Positions 1 to 15,238 of a stretch of 64,000 nt of DNA are shown piece after piece. The DNA is from Chrysomallon squamiferum (Eukaryota > Mollusca > Gastropoda > Neomphalida > Peltospiridae), in NCBI GenBank assembly GCA_012295275.1, contig CM022670.1, forward strand, positions 684,001 through 748,000, written 5' to 3'. Position numbers and translations under genes: made by a program. The number at the start of each line of letters is the position of its first letter. The first letter of the stretch is position 1. A model generated the notes under the pieces. It did not search any database and had not been told where the DNA came from. It saw nothing but the letters and a program-made list of their open reading frames with translations.

Positions 1-294
1 ACAGAGAGAGGAGAGAGAGAAAATAGATGTATATAAAGAGGAGCAAAGACTAAAGTGGAAGATAACTCTCGGCTGTAGTAAACTGGTAAACAGTTAACGA
101 GTAATTAAACAGTTAAGTGATGACTCAAGCATTCATCATTTACTCATTTCAAATAATTAGATCACAGTTGTCATAATTCTGAATTTTCTGCCTTCCACTA
201 GAATATATATACGTTTTTAAATTAACGTGTTATTTTAAAGAGTTTGAAGTTTCTTGATAATGATAACTTTTCATTTTTTTCATTATTTTTTTTC

Positions 295-296
<2 letters not shown>

Positions 297-347
<51 letters not shown>
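297..347. repeat. (TG)n microsatellite
   Basis: About 25 uninterrupted TG units. The open frame across it on the plus strand is only Cys-Val repeats and is not a gene. Confidence 0.95.
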
Positions 348-349
<2 letters not shown>

Positions 350-2166
350 AATTATATTCTCGACTATTTCTTTTAACGATACCTTTCAAAAGGAAAAGGA
401 AAAAGTAATAAATAAAAAAGTGAAAAATAAAAATTATTTAATTATATATACCATATTTTATAACGCAAGATATTTAACTTTTTTGTCGGAAAATACTTCT
501 AAAAATTATTAAAGTTTTAACTGCAATCTGCTTTTTATTGTCCATCCTAATTCTGAACCGGTGTAGAAAATCTGTGTTGGTCGAAGTTTTAATCTGGTGT
601 GTTTATATAAACGAATAAAAAAACAGATTTTTTAAGACTATTATTAAGCGTAGGGAATCGAAGATTTAATCTGGAATGTTATGTGTTTATATAAAGGAAT
701 AAAAACTAAATATTTCTTCTTTCTTTTTTTTTAACTTTTTAAAATTATTTTTTTTTTTATTATTATTATGCATAGCGAATCAAAGAGACGCCTCTCTTTT
801 AGATCCCAGTTTTCTCATTTATTATAAAATCTGAAGCAATGTACAGTGCAGAACACACTGACCAGTTTATCAGATATTTATTTATGTTTATCACTGAGAT
901 CGTAGCTACTACGTCAGTAAAAAGACCGCGGCTTCAACACCCTCCTATAAAAATAATAAACCTTGAGCCGCCATGTTTAAAACTGGATTTCTAGTGATAC
1001 TGTAGGGTCGGTGACAATATTAAATTAAAAACAAAAATAAAAATATTTGTTACATCATTAATGAGTAGTTAAGTCATCCATGTAATTATTGATTGGTTCA
1101 CAAATCTCCATTCACAAAAATCCATTACGCCATTTTAACTGCAATTCTCAGTCATAAAGTGAGAGAATAGGTTGGAGTTTGTATTTTATGTTTTTGTTTT
1201 TTCTTTCTTTAATTAATTCAAATAGCTTCATCAAAGCATCATTGGTTCATTCCTTCACTCCACTCTTTCAGTGTATTATCCTGAAAAACCAACAGCCTCG
1301 TTCATTTTACTTTTATAATAATAAAGCTAATTCGTACGAATCTTAAATTTGTTTCTTTCGTCGTCGTGTATTTATTTCACCGAAACCTCTTCTGAAATAA
1401 AAAATAAAAACTATTGACTCATCCGTTGTTCGTTCTTTATTCATTCACTCATTCTTTTATTCCATTTTGTAACATTTATAATCCAACCTTTAAATGAATT
1501 TATACGAATCTGATTTTTTAAACTTTTGTCACATAATTCATTCATTCATTCATCTATCATTCTTTCATTCATTCCTTTTCTTATTCATTCACTCCATTCC
1601 ATAAAACGTATTTCATGTATCGTTTTGATAGTAAAACGAAAACCGTACAAGTAGGCCTTTTGTTTCTTTCGTCGTAATCATCATTTTATTCAAAATCTTG
1701 CCATTTTATCTTTTTATTTCACACGGGTTTTCTTATTTTATGCGGTATTTATTTTATTTTTTTTCTCTTCTTCTTTTTAAAATATCTTCTCTTTATTTCA
1801 AACACTCTTCGACTCGAAGAGAACCATTAGCAAGCAACGCCTTTTTACGTACATTGTGAACATTCGTCATAACTTTCTTCAGAGCACAATAATTCTTATC
1901 GGCTTCTAAAGCAAGAAAACGAGTTTGCAAAATATTATTGATTCTTGTCCTACAGTTCGTGCCTGGTGCCATCTCTGTTCAATTGTTGCAATAAATGTGT
2001 TCTCGGTAAATGAGGGTAAGAAACTGCAATAGAATATACCGAGCGAAAAAACAAACCTACATGAACTAGGAATGGTAGCGGAACCAGGATATACTGAGCG
2101 AAAAATAAATATGTATGAGTAGACGATGAAAGAAATCACTGATAATGAGTTGAAGAAGTTGGACCG

Positions 2167-2249
<83 letters not shown>

Positions 2250-2262
2250 AATAATAATAATC
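2167..2262. repeat. Compound (ATA)n-(ATG)n-(ATA)n microsatellite
   Basis: An ATA/TAA tract changes to an ATG tract and back to ATA, as expected for a trinucleotide repeat in which an A-to-G change has itself been amplified. Confidence 0.95.
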
Positions 2263-2719
2263 ATAAAAATGTTTAAAAAAAAGTTATTTAAATTATGCAA
2301 GTAAACATACACCCAATGTCATCAGCTAATAAGAAAATGACTTCTTTATCTTGCATATACAACTATACAAGCACACACGCACGCGTACACGCATATACAT
2401 ACATACACATTTTATTCATATTTTGGATTTTACTTTTAATTCCCTTGAATTCTGCACATTTTCAAATACTGAACGGCTTAGCTAACAGAAAACAGAACTG
2501 ATAGTCTTTGCACTAACAAATAAATAGTTACATAATAATAATACTTTTATTTTATTTATTTTTTCACATACTACTATAACAAAAGTATTTTAATATACAT
2601 GTATATATACATAATATAAACAAATAAAATAAAAATAATAATAATGTACTAAATAATACATGAATTTAAGAAAGCTGCTCCTTCACATTTAAAGTTATTT
2701 TAATAGAAGATCTATGTAA

Positions 2720-2780
<61 letters not shown>
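2720..2780. repeat. (TAA)n microsatellite
   Basis: About 20 units of TAA. It gives a spurious poly-Ile frame on the minus strand. Confidence 0.95.
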
Positions 2781-3169
2781 TACTGTAGAAATATAATAAT
2801 TATTTTACTGAATAAATTAAGATAATTACTGCAGTTATAAAATGTTAGCCTGATGATAAATAATAACACTGGTGTCACTCACATATATATTTATGTTAAT
2901 TATCTTGTTGTTGTTGTTTTTATTATTAATCATTTATTATTATTACTATTATTATTATTATTATTAAATTTTTTATTTCATTTTGTTCTTTCTTTAAACT
3001 TTATTAATGGTATTATTCTGATATTTATAAGCTGAACACATCTTACCCGTGAAAAAAGTTCAATAGTAATTTCATAATATACTGTACGAATTCATTTCAT
3101 TAGTTAATAAATAAAGATTTGGTTTACACTCATTAAATATTCTAGCATGAAAGTCGTCGGCCTGATTTG

Positions 3170-3390
3170 TCTGAACAAGATAACGTAAAACAACACGATA
3201 TGATGTATGTAAAACACCACGATGTGACGTTGACGTAACAGACTAGCATGTCACGATATGGCATTGTTTTACATATCACCACGTGACCTTTTCCTATAAA
3301 TGACGTAACGTGTAACACATTTTCCTATACACCACGTGACGTTGTCTTAAACAACACGATATGACGTTGTGTTGTACAAGACAAGTCAAA
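3170..3390. promoter_or_regulatory. Degenerate repeat cluster of TGACGT and CACGTG sites
   Basis: A loosely repeated unit holds five TGACGT half-CREs (3225, 3231, 3301, 3337, 3362) and two CACGTG E-boxes (3280-3285 and 3333-3338), each inside a CACCACGTGAC context. TGACGT is the core bound by CREB/ATF-type bZIP factors and CACGTG by bHLH-zip factors (established knowledge). It lies about 1.1 kb past the P450 stop codon. Whether it acts as an enhancer or is just a decayed tandem repeat is unknown. Confidence 0.4.
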
Positions 3391-4503
3391 TGTGGGTAGA
3401 AGCGATCTTGAAATCTAGAGACAAATGACTTAGTCACAGTGGCTTTGAGGGTTGCATTTATTTTATATTCAAGAAAAGAAGAAAAAAGAATTTAAAAAAG
3501 TAATTCTTATATATATATTTATATTACATTTTTTTAAATAAACACTGTTTAAAACTTCTTACCCATTAAATTATCCTAGCTGTTTTGAAAGCAAACATAT
3601 ATATTTTTTTTTAATTATAATTATAAAAGAAGAAGAAAAGAAATGAAACTCTGAAGACGACAGTGGTTCCCTGGATGTTGTGAAATTAAGAAAAACACAG
3701 TTGTTGCCCTTGTATATTACTTTTTTGCGATCTACATGGGGGGGGGAATGAAAATGTCAATTGTTAATGAGTACATGTATGGAAAATGTAGGCCTAATTT
3801 AGAAAAAGAAAATATTTTAAAGAAAACAGTTGCAATAGCGAAACTATTACAGAAAGGGAACTATCGTCATGGTACATATGTTTGATATTCAACAATTATC
3901 GAGTTGTTTAATAAATAATTAAAATAAAAAAATCAAGATAAATCGACACGAAAAAAACAAGGCAACCTTTCTTAGATATTATTACTAAATATTATTTTTA
4001 CAATTAATTTTAAGATAATAATAATAATAATTATTATTATTTTTATTAAATTAGTTAATTATTTATTTATTTCTAAATGTGAATTACAGTGAAAAAATAA
4101 ATGAAAACAAATATCAACATAATAATAACAACAAACCGATAATAATGACTTTGACGACGAATGTAACAATAATAAAGAAAATACTGAAAAAGAAAAACAT
4201 AAACTACGTTTCGTGTCGTTAACACAGTCAAAATACATGTCAAAACTCATGCAATTAATGCTAGATTAATTCTTTACGTTCATAAATAAAAACATGGTCA
4301 GTATAACAATACACGATACTAATACATATAACATCGTTTTCTAACAAGTCCCGAGATCAAACGATGTTGCCGACAGTACTTATACGTATGTGACGTCATT
4401 TCCTTAAGTACCGTCATGTTAGCAACTCGCCATTTTCTTTATCCACTATTCTAATGAGGTAACTTTTCTCCCAAAGGTAGATTTTGATTGGCTCCGGTAT
4501 CGG

Positions 4504-4581
4504 TCACGTGCGTTCTTCTGCGTGAAGCCAGACTCCCTTTTCTGGCCGCAGCAATCCAGCGAAAGCAAATTTTAGTGGTAT
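4504..4581 (-). CDS. P450 exon 14 (C-terminal end and stop)
   Basis: 25 codons (501-525) and TGA. The acceptor is an ...ATTCAG. The peptide starts IPLKFAF and holds GLLRPEKG, equivalent to the final beta-hairpin of CYP3A proteins. It joins exon 13 in phase 0. Confidence 0.9.
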   Translation of the reverse strand: MPLKFAFAGLLRPEKGVWLHAEERT

Positions 4582-7500
4582 CTGAATGTAATGAAATAAT
4601 AACAACAATAATACTAACTGTCAAAATGTTTAATATTCTGTGTATTGTTTTTTAATAAAACATCATTGTCATCTTTAAATAGCTTAAACTGTTTTGTTTA
4701 TTTAAGTATGAAACATGAGAGAAATCTTATTTAATCTTTTTTTACCTGCGTATTCGGCGATACACTGAATCTGTACTTCTGGAAGATTCGAACCAGAGTC
4801 ACTTTTATTGCTAATAACGCCAGCCTCATTCCAATGCAAGATCGTGGACCGTTGCCAAAAGGGAGGTAATCGAAAGGACCGTGTTTGCTCTTGTTCTCGG
4901 CGTTGAATCTTTAGTAGAAAGAAAGAAAAAAATATTAATAATAATAAAACAATTACTATATTATAATCGTCATCACCATCATAAATGAAATGTTAGAACA
5001 AAGGCTGTTATTTTACAATATAGAAGTCATTCTTTACTTATCAAATCAACAAAATCTTTCTTTATTATAATCATCATAATGCCAAGCTTTTTTCTTTCAT
5101 TTTTTTTTTTTTTTTCTGAAGGGAAGTAACTAGCAAGAAAAGTTGCTAGAAATTATAGCTGCATCTGGCTACGAAAATATTTCATGCCTGAAAAGGAAAT
5201 CTTGGTTGATTTGACTTGTAGATAGTAACCCATAGTAATAGTATTATTGTCATCATCATCAAAATAACCAGCACCATCGTAATTATTATTATTCTAATAT
5301 TAATAACACAAACAAGTGTAGCGTAACTATAACGACAAAAATATTTTTCTGAGCTGAAGTGGAGTTACCTTTCCGGATCGAACTCTTCTGGGTTCTCCCA
5401 GCGGTCGGGATCGTGGTGTATGGCGTAGATGGGAATCGCCACGGTGAGGCCCTGTGGTATTTTAACTCCATTGATTTCTGTGTCGCGCAACGCCGTCCTG
5501 TCCCCTCTGAAAGTAACAACAAAACTGAGTTAGATGAAGCGTCATATAATGTGGTACGATATACAACGTTTTATACATTAGAGGATTTAAAGATATATTT
5601 GTTCTTTTTACCTTATACCTGGAGGATATATTCTGAGTGTTTCACAAACACACATATCAAGATATTCCAGTTTGTTAATGTTGTCGTAGTTGGGTTGTTC
5701 CTACAATAGCAAAATATTGTAAGTAATATATTTAATATTTCGAATATAAATTATTTTATCACTTCCCGGATTTACATACTTACATTACATACAGAGGCGT
5801 ATCAACGGAAAATAGTGGGTGTGGCAAGAACTGAAACTGCGCCCCTATCAAAGCATCTGATACCCATCTTTTGGATAAATTTACCATTAAATGTTTGAAG
5901 ATCATACATTTTTACTTAAATGTTAAAATACCGATAAAGAAAGCCGAAAATTATTTTAATGGTAAAACCTTTACAAATTCAAACAAATGATAACCGATTT
6001 TTTCAAGAACTATAATAATAAAAACAAATTATTATAATAATTTAAGAAATGACTGAAACATTAGCGAAATGTCCATTGAAAAACATCTTGTCACTTACTT
6101 CCGGGAGAAGTTCGACAATTTCCGCCAGGAGCTTGTCCTGATACTCGGGATGGGTGGCGAGATTGTAAACGACCAATGAGAGCGTCGTGGCGCTCGTGTC
6201 GTAACCCGCCAAGAAAAACAGAAGCGCCTGCGCGTTTATTTCGTCGTCTGTCAGGCCTGATTAGAGAGAAAGAAAGAAACAATGAAACATCTGCTGTAAG
6301 TACGAAATTATAAATGACCGAATTTAATCGTTGTTTCTAGATACTAGATAAACATTATTAAGTATAAAAACATTATGCTGTAGCGAGTAAAGATATAACT
6401 GGAAGTTCAGTTTTGCGATTTTGAAAAAATTAGTAACTCAAGATATTTTTGTATGAATCGTTTGTACATACTAAATATATAACGATACATCTGATAGTTA
6501 AACCCGATACCATGATTCAATAGATGTTAACTATCGACAATAAGGAATCGTGCAATATTTTGATAATCATATAGAGTACGTTTTAATAACATTTTAAAAG
6601 ATGTAAAATTGTATGATTAGTTATCTAGAATTAAAACATTAGTATCTATTGTGCCTGCTACGTGACTATGATTATGTATTATAATTAAGCTTTGCTACCT
6701 TAAAGGAGAGTGTTAACGTGTTAGTGTATTCATAAGGAGAAAGAGAGGTCACAAATCAAATATTGTTGAATATTTCTACCTTATATGAAATCAAATGTTT
6801 TTATTACCTATTACCATTGGCACCGAACATTTTTGCAGAACTAAACTTCCAATAGTACCGTATTACTTACTACACTGGTAGTCTGTGTTATTCAAATATC
6901 TAAGATACTTTAGACGATTTCACTCTTCTAAAATTTCAGTGTTATTTATTATTTAGTTTATCACTTTGCGAGTCTGTAATTAAGAAATGTAATTCTTATA
7001 ATTTCCTTTCGCAGATCTTAAATTCAAATACGTATTTTTGCAATTTTAATACACGTTGCTACTTTCCAGATATGTAATATGTATTGCAACAATGTCCAGT
7101 TTATAATTAACATGCTATTTAATACGCTATTCAAACTTGCGCGCACACGGTATTTTTATTATTAAAACGCATGCTAACCATTTATACAGTTTAATAATTT
7201 AGCTATCACTGACAGGCTAAAACTCAAAGATTATTCAATAGAATGTGTGGCATTTGCGGGTCTAAAAGTTAAATATTACTTATTACGTATCGCTGATTCA
7301 TACATCATTCAAATGTTCGTTTTTTGTAAATCTAGAAGATTACCATTTAATTTGGAATGCGACCTCTCCAAGGGTCTACAGTTCTAATCTTAATTAATAC
7401 ACTTCGCTACCTTTCGCAGTTCCGTTTTTGTGTTTCCCATCACCATCATTAATTTTATACTTGCCCCTGCCGAAGGAGATGCCGTTCCGTTGGTTACGAT

Positions 7501-7851
7501 GTTCTTCCTCGGCATTGATTGCTACTTGAATGAAGTCGGTGCGGTCTCGTGCCTGAAAGTGTAGTGAACATGTTGTTATCTACACAAACAAGATAAAACG
7601 AAAAACGGTGTCTGCGGCAAGCTGGTCTAAGCTTCAGGATGAAAGATAAGGCGAGTTGCTCAGCTGTGTATATTTGTGTTGGTACGTATGAACATCTTTG
7701 ATTATGATTATGTTGAACTAGTACAAGCGTGTCTTAAGTAATAATTCAACGTTTGCACTAGGTGAACATGATTTGTAGATATGCACAAATGTATTTACAC
7801 CTACATTTTCTAGTAAAGAGAATATATTTGTCCAAATCTGAAATTAACAGA

Positions 7852-7947
<96 letters not shown>

Positions 7948-8968
7948 ATAGCCACAGTGAAGATGGATATGATGACAGAGTTCACTCATTAAGCTGTATT
8001 CACTGTAACACACGCTGCAATCTGAACGAAAGGCTTAGTCACAGGTAATGTATATTTAACTTACGTTTTCTTCATTCTTCCGGTCAGCAATTATTTCCCT
8101 GGTGACGTCAACAAAAAATTTTGTTTTCTTTTTGGCGAAGAGATGAAATCCAAGTCGAGACATTAGCGGAACCAGAAAAGGAAAAAATGCTAAAAAATAA
8201 ATAAATAAATAAATAAATAAAATAAAATAAAATAAAAAATAAAATAAAATAAAATAAAAAATTCAACACGATACGTCCTTTTTGTTTCCCTAACCCACAG
8301 AGGTTAATACGGCAAACGACGTAGAAACCTATTGCAAGTCATAAACTTCTTTTTCCCAAAATATATACACATTAATACCTAGCCAGATAATAAAACTTCG
8401 TATTTAACAAAATTTATTGTCTTCGGTTAAATACAAAACGGTGATTCTACTTGACATATTATATCTTTCATTTGTGACTGTTTATGGAAGCTAATTGGCA
8501 GGTTTGTACTGGGTGTACAGGTAAAACAAAAGCACTGGCGTTAACGTGAAAACAAACAATTTAAATAAAACATTTAGAATTCTGTGGAGTCATGTAAGTA
8601 AGATGTACTTAAAATACACCTGACCGAGGTTCTCAGTCTGTACATCTGTAAGCGAGAATCTATAACACGAGAACAAAAAAAATAAATAAATAAATAAATA
8701 AAAAAAATACGTATTCAGTTCGTGAGAAATTACAATATGAAATATTTACATCTATTAATGAAAGTAAAATTTAAAAAATAAAAAATAAAAATGCACTCAC
8801 TAGCAGTAATGATAAATGGCGAACCCAGTGTCATGCAGTTCAGGACTTGTCGCGCATGCTCAGCAAAAGGGTCATTAGGTACAAGCTGAGAATGAGTCTC
8901 CATGCCAAAAGCTGCCTGTGATATGAAGTCCATTATGAAGTGTTCAAAGTACCTTTTAAAAAATAATA

Positions 8969-9012
<44 letters not shown>

Positions 9013-11220
9013 TAAAATAATAAATAAATAAACAACAACAGCAACAACAATAATAATAATAAAATATTAATTTATTAATGAAGAAAAATTAAATAGCATA
9101 TGTATACAAATAAAATCAAAATAAATCAGTAGATAATATAAAAGATTGTTAAATATGGTCGATAAATTTAAAATCAATAAAGTTTCGTCATTGTTGGTTT
9201 AAATGTTTTCAAAACGTTTAGAAAAGTTTCGAAAAGCGCACTAAATAAATTTCACTCACAGGTACGAAATATTGTCTGTTCCCCAAAATCGCGACAGAAT
9301 AGTTCTGATTCTATTGTAATTCTCCTTACCGTATAAATGTAAATAAATATAAATTTAGATCCAGCCGAAACAATAAATAAATAAATAAATAATAATAAAA
9401 ATGTAAGTGCGTACGACTAAACGGCTGCTCATTACAACTTACTTCTTGATGTCAATCTCTCGACTTTCTTTCGTTTTGGCCGCCAGCACCTCGAGCAATA
9501 CGTCATTGGTTTTATTTAAAACACTCACCATCTGAAAAACACAACTACGTAGACATCACACACGTCTTTCTTTTAAGTTATCAGCTTTCTGTCAGAATGT
9601 GATGCAGTTTTAATATATTTTTAGACAGTTATTTAGATATTAGATATTTTTAAAGTATAACAAAAACATTAATAAAACTGCCAGTACAATGATATCGTTA
9701 TATACACACGTATGTTGTTAAACAAAAAAAGCTTTTCATATATCTGTCATGTACTACTAGAATATATTTATATATTATGTACACTTAGTTGTTTATTTCA
9801 TAGACAAGCTAATATAGATTTGATTTGATTAAAACTTAAAGCTTTTAATAAAACTGTCTGATATAGGACTACATGTTTTGTTTCGTTTATATTAATAATC
9901 ACGTAATGTAATGTGTTTTTAAAACACACATACACCACTGTAGTATGTAGTTGTATATTGCTATAAGATAATGGCCGTTGTGTCCTTTGTGTGTGTATGG
10001 ATGTAAGTATTTTGGTACATATATATATATATATATAATCCCATCATCATTATCATTACTTTCACCTCCATCATAACCGTTAGTGTTACTGCAGTTATAT
10101 TGTATCATTATCGTTATGAACATCGTTATTAGCAGTATTCGTATTTTTGTTGTTGTACTAACTCGTTTCAGTTTGGCTCCGCTGAAAGCTGGTGTGATGA
10201 AGTTACGAATGAATCGCCAGTGGTTGTCTTTCGTGAAAATCAGAGACTTGCTGATCGGAAAGCCAACCAGATCTTCAGCCATATCCTGTATTTAATAAAA
10301 ATAATAATAAAATTATATTCAATGTGTGTGTGTATGTGTGTCTATATTTGAGAGAGAGAGAGAATATCTACTTTGTGGTATAAATATATCTTGCTCAGTA
10401 TATAATTACATTTAAATGTTGTACAAATAAAAAGTTTACGACAGCCTGTTACTCTGTCGAGCAGCTGTTTAAAAAGTGCTAACATCTACTGTAAATTCAA
10501 ACACGCCTCTAGAGTAACATCCATCATTATGGGTTGTTACTCATTTCAGTTTTAACTTCTGTGCTAAATGCTAATACCATGGTACGTACTACTCGCCCTG
10601 TGGAAAAGTGATGGCGCTGTGTGTGATACTACTGATCAGTTGGACTGTTACATGAAGAGACAGAAGAAAGACTCACCCGTCTGTTTGGAAAGTTGTTGAA
10701 ATCTTTCACCATTATGTGTTTGAGAATCTCAGCGTCAGACACAATGAGAACGGGAAAACGTGTCTCAAACGATCTGAAAAATAAATAAATAGATAGATAG
10801 GTAGTTAGATAGATACCAAAAAGACAGATGAATATATAGATACGGACAGAGAGAGACAGTCACAAAGATAAACAGCTAAAAAGATTAGAGAGGAACAGAA
10901 AGGCAGAGAAACAGACAGAATACAGAGACATAAACACAGATGTAGTCAGATAGAAAGAATAGGATAGAATAGAAAAGACAGATAAAATAAATGTATGTAA
11001 ATAAATCGGTAAGAATACATACACACAAATTATTACATACATGAACAAATTAAAGAGAAATAATAATATACAAACTTACCCATAAACGTGACCATATTTC
11101 TTCATGTGGTACACATCAGCCCCGTGAATTCCCTGCATAAAACAAAATACATGAAACAGTTTTAATAATGTCAAAACTACTATTCAAAATACTGTCATTA
11201 ACGATAATTTCAATGCAGTA

Positions 11221-11251
<31 letters not shown>

Positions 11252-13945
11252 TTATAATATATATATATATATATATATACACACTACTTTTTTCTTACCA
11301 TTTTGAGTTGTACCAGTGAATTGCCTAGGACTGGAAGAGGGGCAGGGCCTTTGATACCCAGAGCTCGAAACGTTCCATGTGTCCATGACATATACCTATA
11401 ATAACAAAAATATAATAATGACAACAACAGCAACAACAACACTAATCGACAGCAGTTGTAGTAGTAGCAGAAGCAGTAGTAGTACAAATAATTATAAATA
11501 CTAAAAATAATAATCATGTATAAATGATAGATGGGTTGCATATAATATATCTGTTTATCACCTTTGATAATTGTTTAAAAATAAAACCCTCTGTTTGATG
11601 TTTAACAACAAAATCCATTGTTACTGATGTTATATTTTGTGAAATATTCATTCATGAATACTCTTACTTCTGTACGTTACACAGTCTACAATACATCCAT
11701 TCATTGAAGTCAGGCGTTTCTTCGTTTAGTCTTCAAGCAATTCATTCATTCATTCATTCATTCATTCATTCAGACTTCGTGTTTGTGCACGGCCTAATTT
11801 CATTCAGAGACACACTCGGGAGTTTAAATATCGAATAAAACGAACAAAGAAAATAAAAACGACAATGGCGTTTTCTTCACAAAAGTCGACAACTGCTTCC
11901 GAAATTTGCAATAACACAGGCACTGAAAATACATTCAGACTGAAAAAAAAAACCTAGTAGGACATTTCTGTGACCAGCCTGCGTTTTAAAGGCAAGCATT
12001 CCAGTTTTTTTATTGATAACGAGAGTGTTAATTTTTAGCAGAAAATAGCAGTTTTCGTATTTTGATATTGATAAAATATTTAGTTTTAAATCAAGGACAG
12101 TATGAACGTGAAATTATATTAACAGACAGCTATTTTATTTTCAACTGTGGTATCGACAGATGATTATGGGAAGCTGTAAAACATTTCTTCGCGTCAGAAA
12201 TACTTTTAATTTTCTAAGAATATTATCTACCGAGAAAGACTACAAGCGTCGTACATTGTGTTAGAAATGTTCGCGGTTTCAGTTTTCATACTGGTTTTGT
12301 GTTACACGAATTATTTTCTTACTAAACGCGAATGGCGTTGAAAAGGACTGAAATTCATTACACAAAAAAACGTGTCTCTTTTGTAGAACACTTCACCTTT
12401 ATCTTAACACCTTGAAGAAATTTGAAAAAAAAAAATTGCTCATAAAATAACACCATATAATCTTTATCTTCAAAATGTAACACGGTGCAGAAATCTTTAA
12501 AAGACAGTGACTCGTAAAGTCGTCTTCTATATTTAGCATCAAACAAAAAACGTGCTGAAATGTGCAAGTACACTGCACATAAAATAAAATAAAACCACGT
12601 TACTTTATCTTCAAAATGTAACTACTATACAGACATTTAAATGTATCTGCTCATATTTAACGTCAAACTTTAAAAAAGAAAAAAAAAGAAAAAAAAACCG
12701 TACAGAAACTTGCAGATGAAATGCACCTAAAATCGAATTGGAAGTCATCAACCTAGATGTACTTTTAACACGTAACAGAGGGGTATTATGTGAAGGCCGG
12801 TGACTGGGATGTTGAACAATGGCGAACTGCCTGATTGTGCGAGGTGTAAAGAAAACTGCTCGTATTGAAACCAAGTAACATGAGACGTGTGACTCGTTAT
12901 GCTAAAATTTAGTATCGACATCAGCTTTTTAGTCACTGAAGCGTGTGTTTAATCGTGGATGTACGTGTAAGTATGTGTGTATGTATGTTTTTGTGCTCGT
13001 GTAAATCTGAGAGTGTATATGTATGAGTACTTGTATGCTCTCATAAGTGTCTGTATGTGTGTGTGTAATATGTCCTTGTATGTGTATGTATGTGTGTTTG
13101 TGTTTTTACGTTTCTCCGTGTGTTTGATTTGTATGTTAAAAATGTTAGTATGTGCATGAGTCAATGAGCATGTGTGTGACCATAAAAATGTTGGAGAAAA
13201 ACAGTAATACAACACAAAAGAGTCCTGTTACGTATACGTTCAAAAAAAAAAAAAAAAGGAACAAAATGAGAGTTATGCGCCCCAGTAAACAGTTTTAATG
13301 AGGATAAACGTGTCACAGAGTCTGTGATCGATAACCGTGGAATGTTAAAAAAGATCAAATCAGCTGAAATTCCAAATCTAAAAACGTCACTTTGCATCCG
13401 CCCATTTTCGTTAGCCTTAGGCCACTGCAAATTAAATGACCGATTTTCATTTCCAATTTATTTTATATTTTACATCTTCTTACGTGACACTTCTTACGAC
13501 TAATATTTGCCATTATATATATGTGTGTGTGCGCACGCGCGCGCGCGTGTATGTATGTGTGTGTTTGTGTGCGTGCGCGCGCGCGTGTGTATGTGTGTGC
13601 TTTTGTGTTTATAAATATCTTAAGCGACTACATATTAATGGCTAGATTGTCACACATTTTTGTTATTATTATTCAAAATAGGCAAGATATAAAGATGATA
13701 ATGATAATGATAAAAAAGAATAAGAATACTGTTAAAATGATAATCGTAGATGAGGTATTTGTGATTGTCGTAATGATTGCAGTGATCATATTTATTACGT
13801 TTATTGTGATAATAATAATGACAATGAAAAGTAAAATTAACAGAAATGATCTGGAATCAGCGTGAGAAAGATGGGGCGGCAACCAAACCCTTCCACTACC
13901 CCTTAATTCTGTCATATAAAGTAACAACAACAACAACAACAATAA

Positions 13946-13976
<31 letters not shown>

Positions 13977-14502
13977 AACAGTGTTTAATCGATTCCTTGT
14001 ACTAGGAAAGGATGAAAATCTAAGAATTAATTTATAACGGCCTTAATTACGCCGTTGTTGTTTTGTTTTGTTTGTTTTGTTTGTTTTTGTGTGTGTTTTG
14101 TTTAAATGCTGCGTTGAATGATCCGTCACGCTGTCTCTAACCTACTTTAAGAAGCACACTGACGAAAGCTCAGCTAATATTATATTTACTGTTTTATTTA
14201 GGACACGCTGTTCTTTTCGATAAACAAGTCTTTAGGAAGATGAGCGCAATGCACTGCTGCGTTTACACAGAGACTTTGTTAAGAAGAACACGAAAAAGAA
14301 TAATATCATGATGGTGATTATCATTATAATATGATAATAATGATGATATTATTATTATTTTAGTAGTAGTAGTAGTTGTTGTTGTTGTAGTAGTAGTTGT
14401 ACTAGCAGCAGTAGCAAGGCAATATTTTGATAGTGATTATCATTATGATGTAATGATGATGACAATGATATTGATTATTATTATTATGATTATTATTATT
14501 AT

Positions 14503-14547
<45 letters not shown>

Positions 14548-15184
14548 CTGTAATAGGAGTACTAACAGCAGTAGCAGCAGGAGTGATGGTGGTGGTGGTA
14601 GTTGTAGTAGTAAGAGTATTATGAAAGTGATACTCGTAGTTTCAACTATGATTATTTTTTGATGATGATGATGATGATGTTGACAATGACGAGAAAAAAA
14701 CGATTATTGTCTGATGGTTATTGTGGTATTGGTGGGATAATCGTAGTGGTAGTAATGATGATGATGATGGTGATGATATCAATATCAGTATGATTAAGAC
14801 TGATGATAATGAAAATGAATAGTAAAGGTATTTAGAGACACGATATGTTGTCGATTCTTATAATCATGACGGCGTTAATGATGGTGATGATGATGATGAT
14901 ACGACTACAAAGACGCTCATATATAACTGACATAATGTGATGGACGGAATTTATTTTACCATTATTATTATTATCATTTTTTTTTTCTAATGAGCTACTT
15001 TTTTATTTTATCATTAACATACTAAGATCGAAAGCTGAGAATAGCAGCTAAATCAAACACATTTAGCTATTTTGGGTATGTACGTACTTACACTTCTTTG
15101 TTTAGAGGTAAGTGTATGATGCTATTGCTGCTTTATTTCCTTGTATTTTTTACTTAACTCTTTATTATTATTATTATAATTATA

Positions 15185-15238
<54 letters not shown>

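Larger units (their letters stand above)
1..4503. other. Non-coding, repeat-rich flank downstream of the P450 gene
   Basis: I found no exon that could be supported on either strand. The stretch is AT-rich, with a (TG)n run near 297-347, TAA/ATG compound repeats near 2167-2262, a (TAA)n run near 2720-2780, ATTC-type repeats near 1430-1600, and a CRE/E-box cluster at 3170-3390 (listed separately). Short open frames here are low complexity. The P450 3' UTR and poly(A) site must lie just left of 4504; a possible AATAAA on the minus strand sits in the ATTT repeat near 4061-4072. Confidence 0.6.

Noticed and set aside
5359-5709. 116-codon plus-strand frame
   Set aside because: Antisense shadow of P450 exons 11 and 12.
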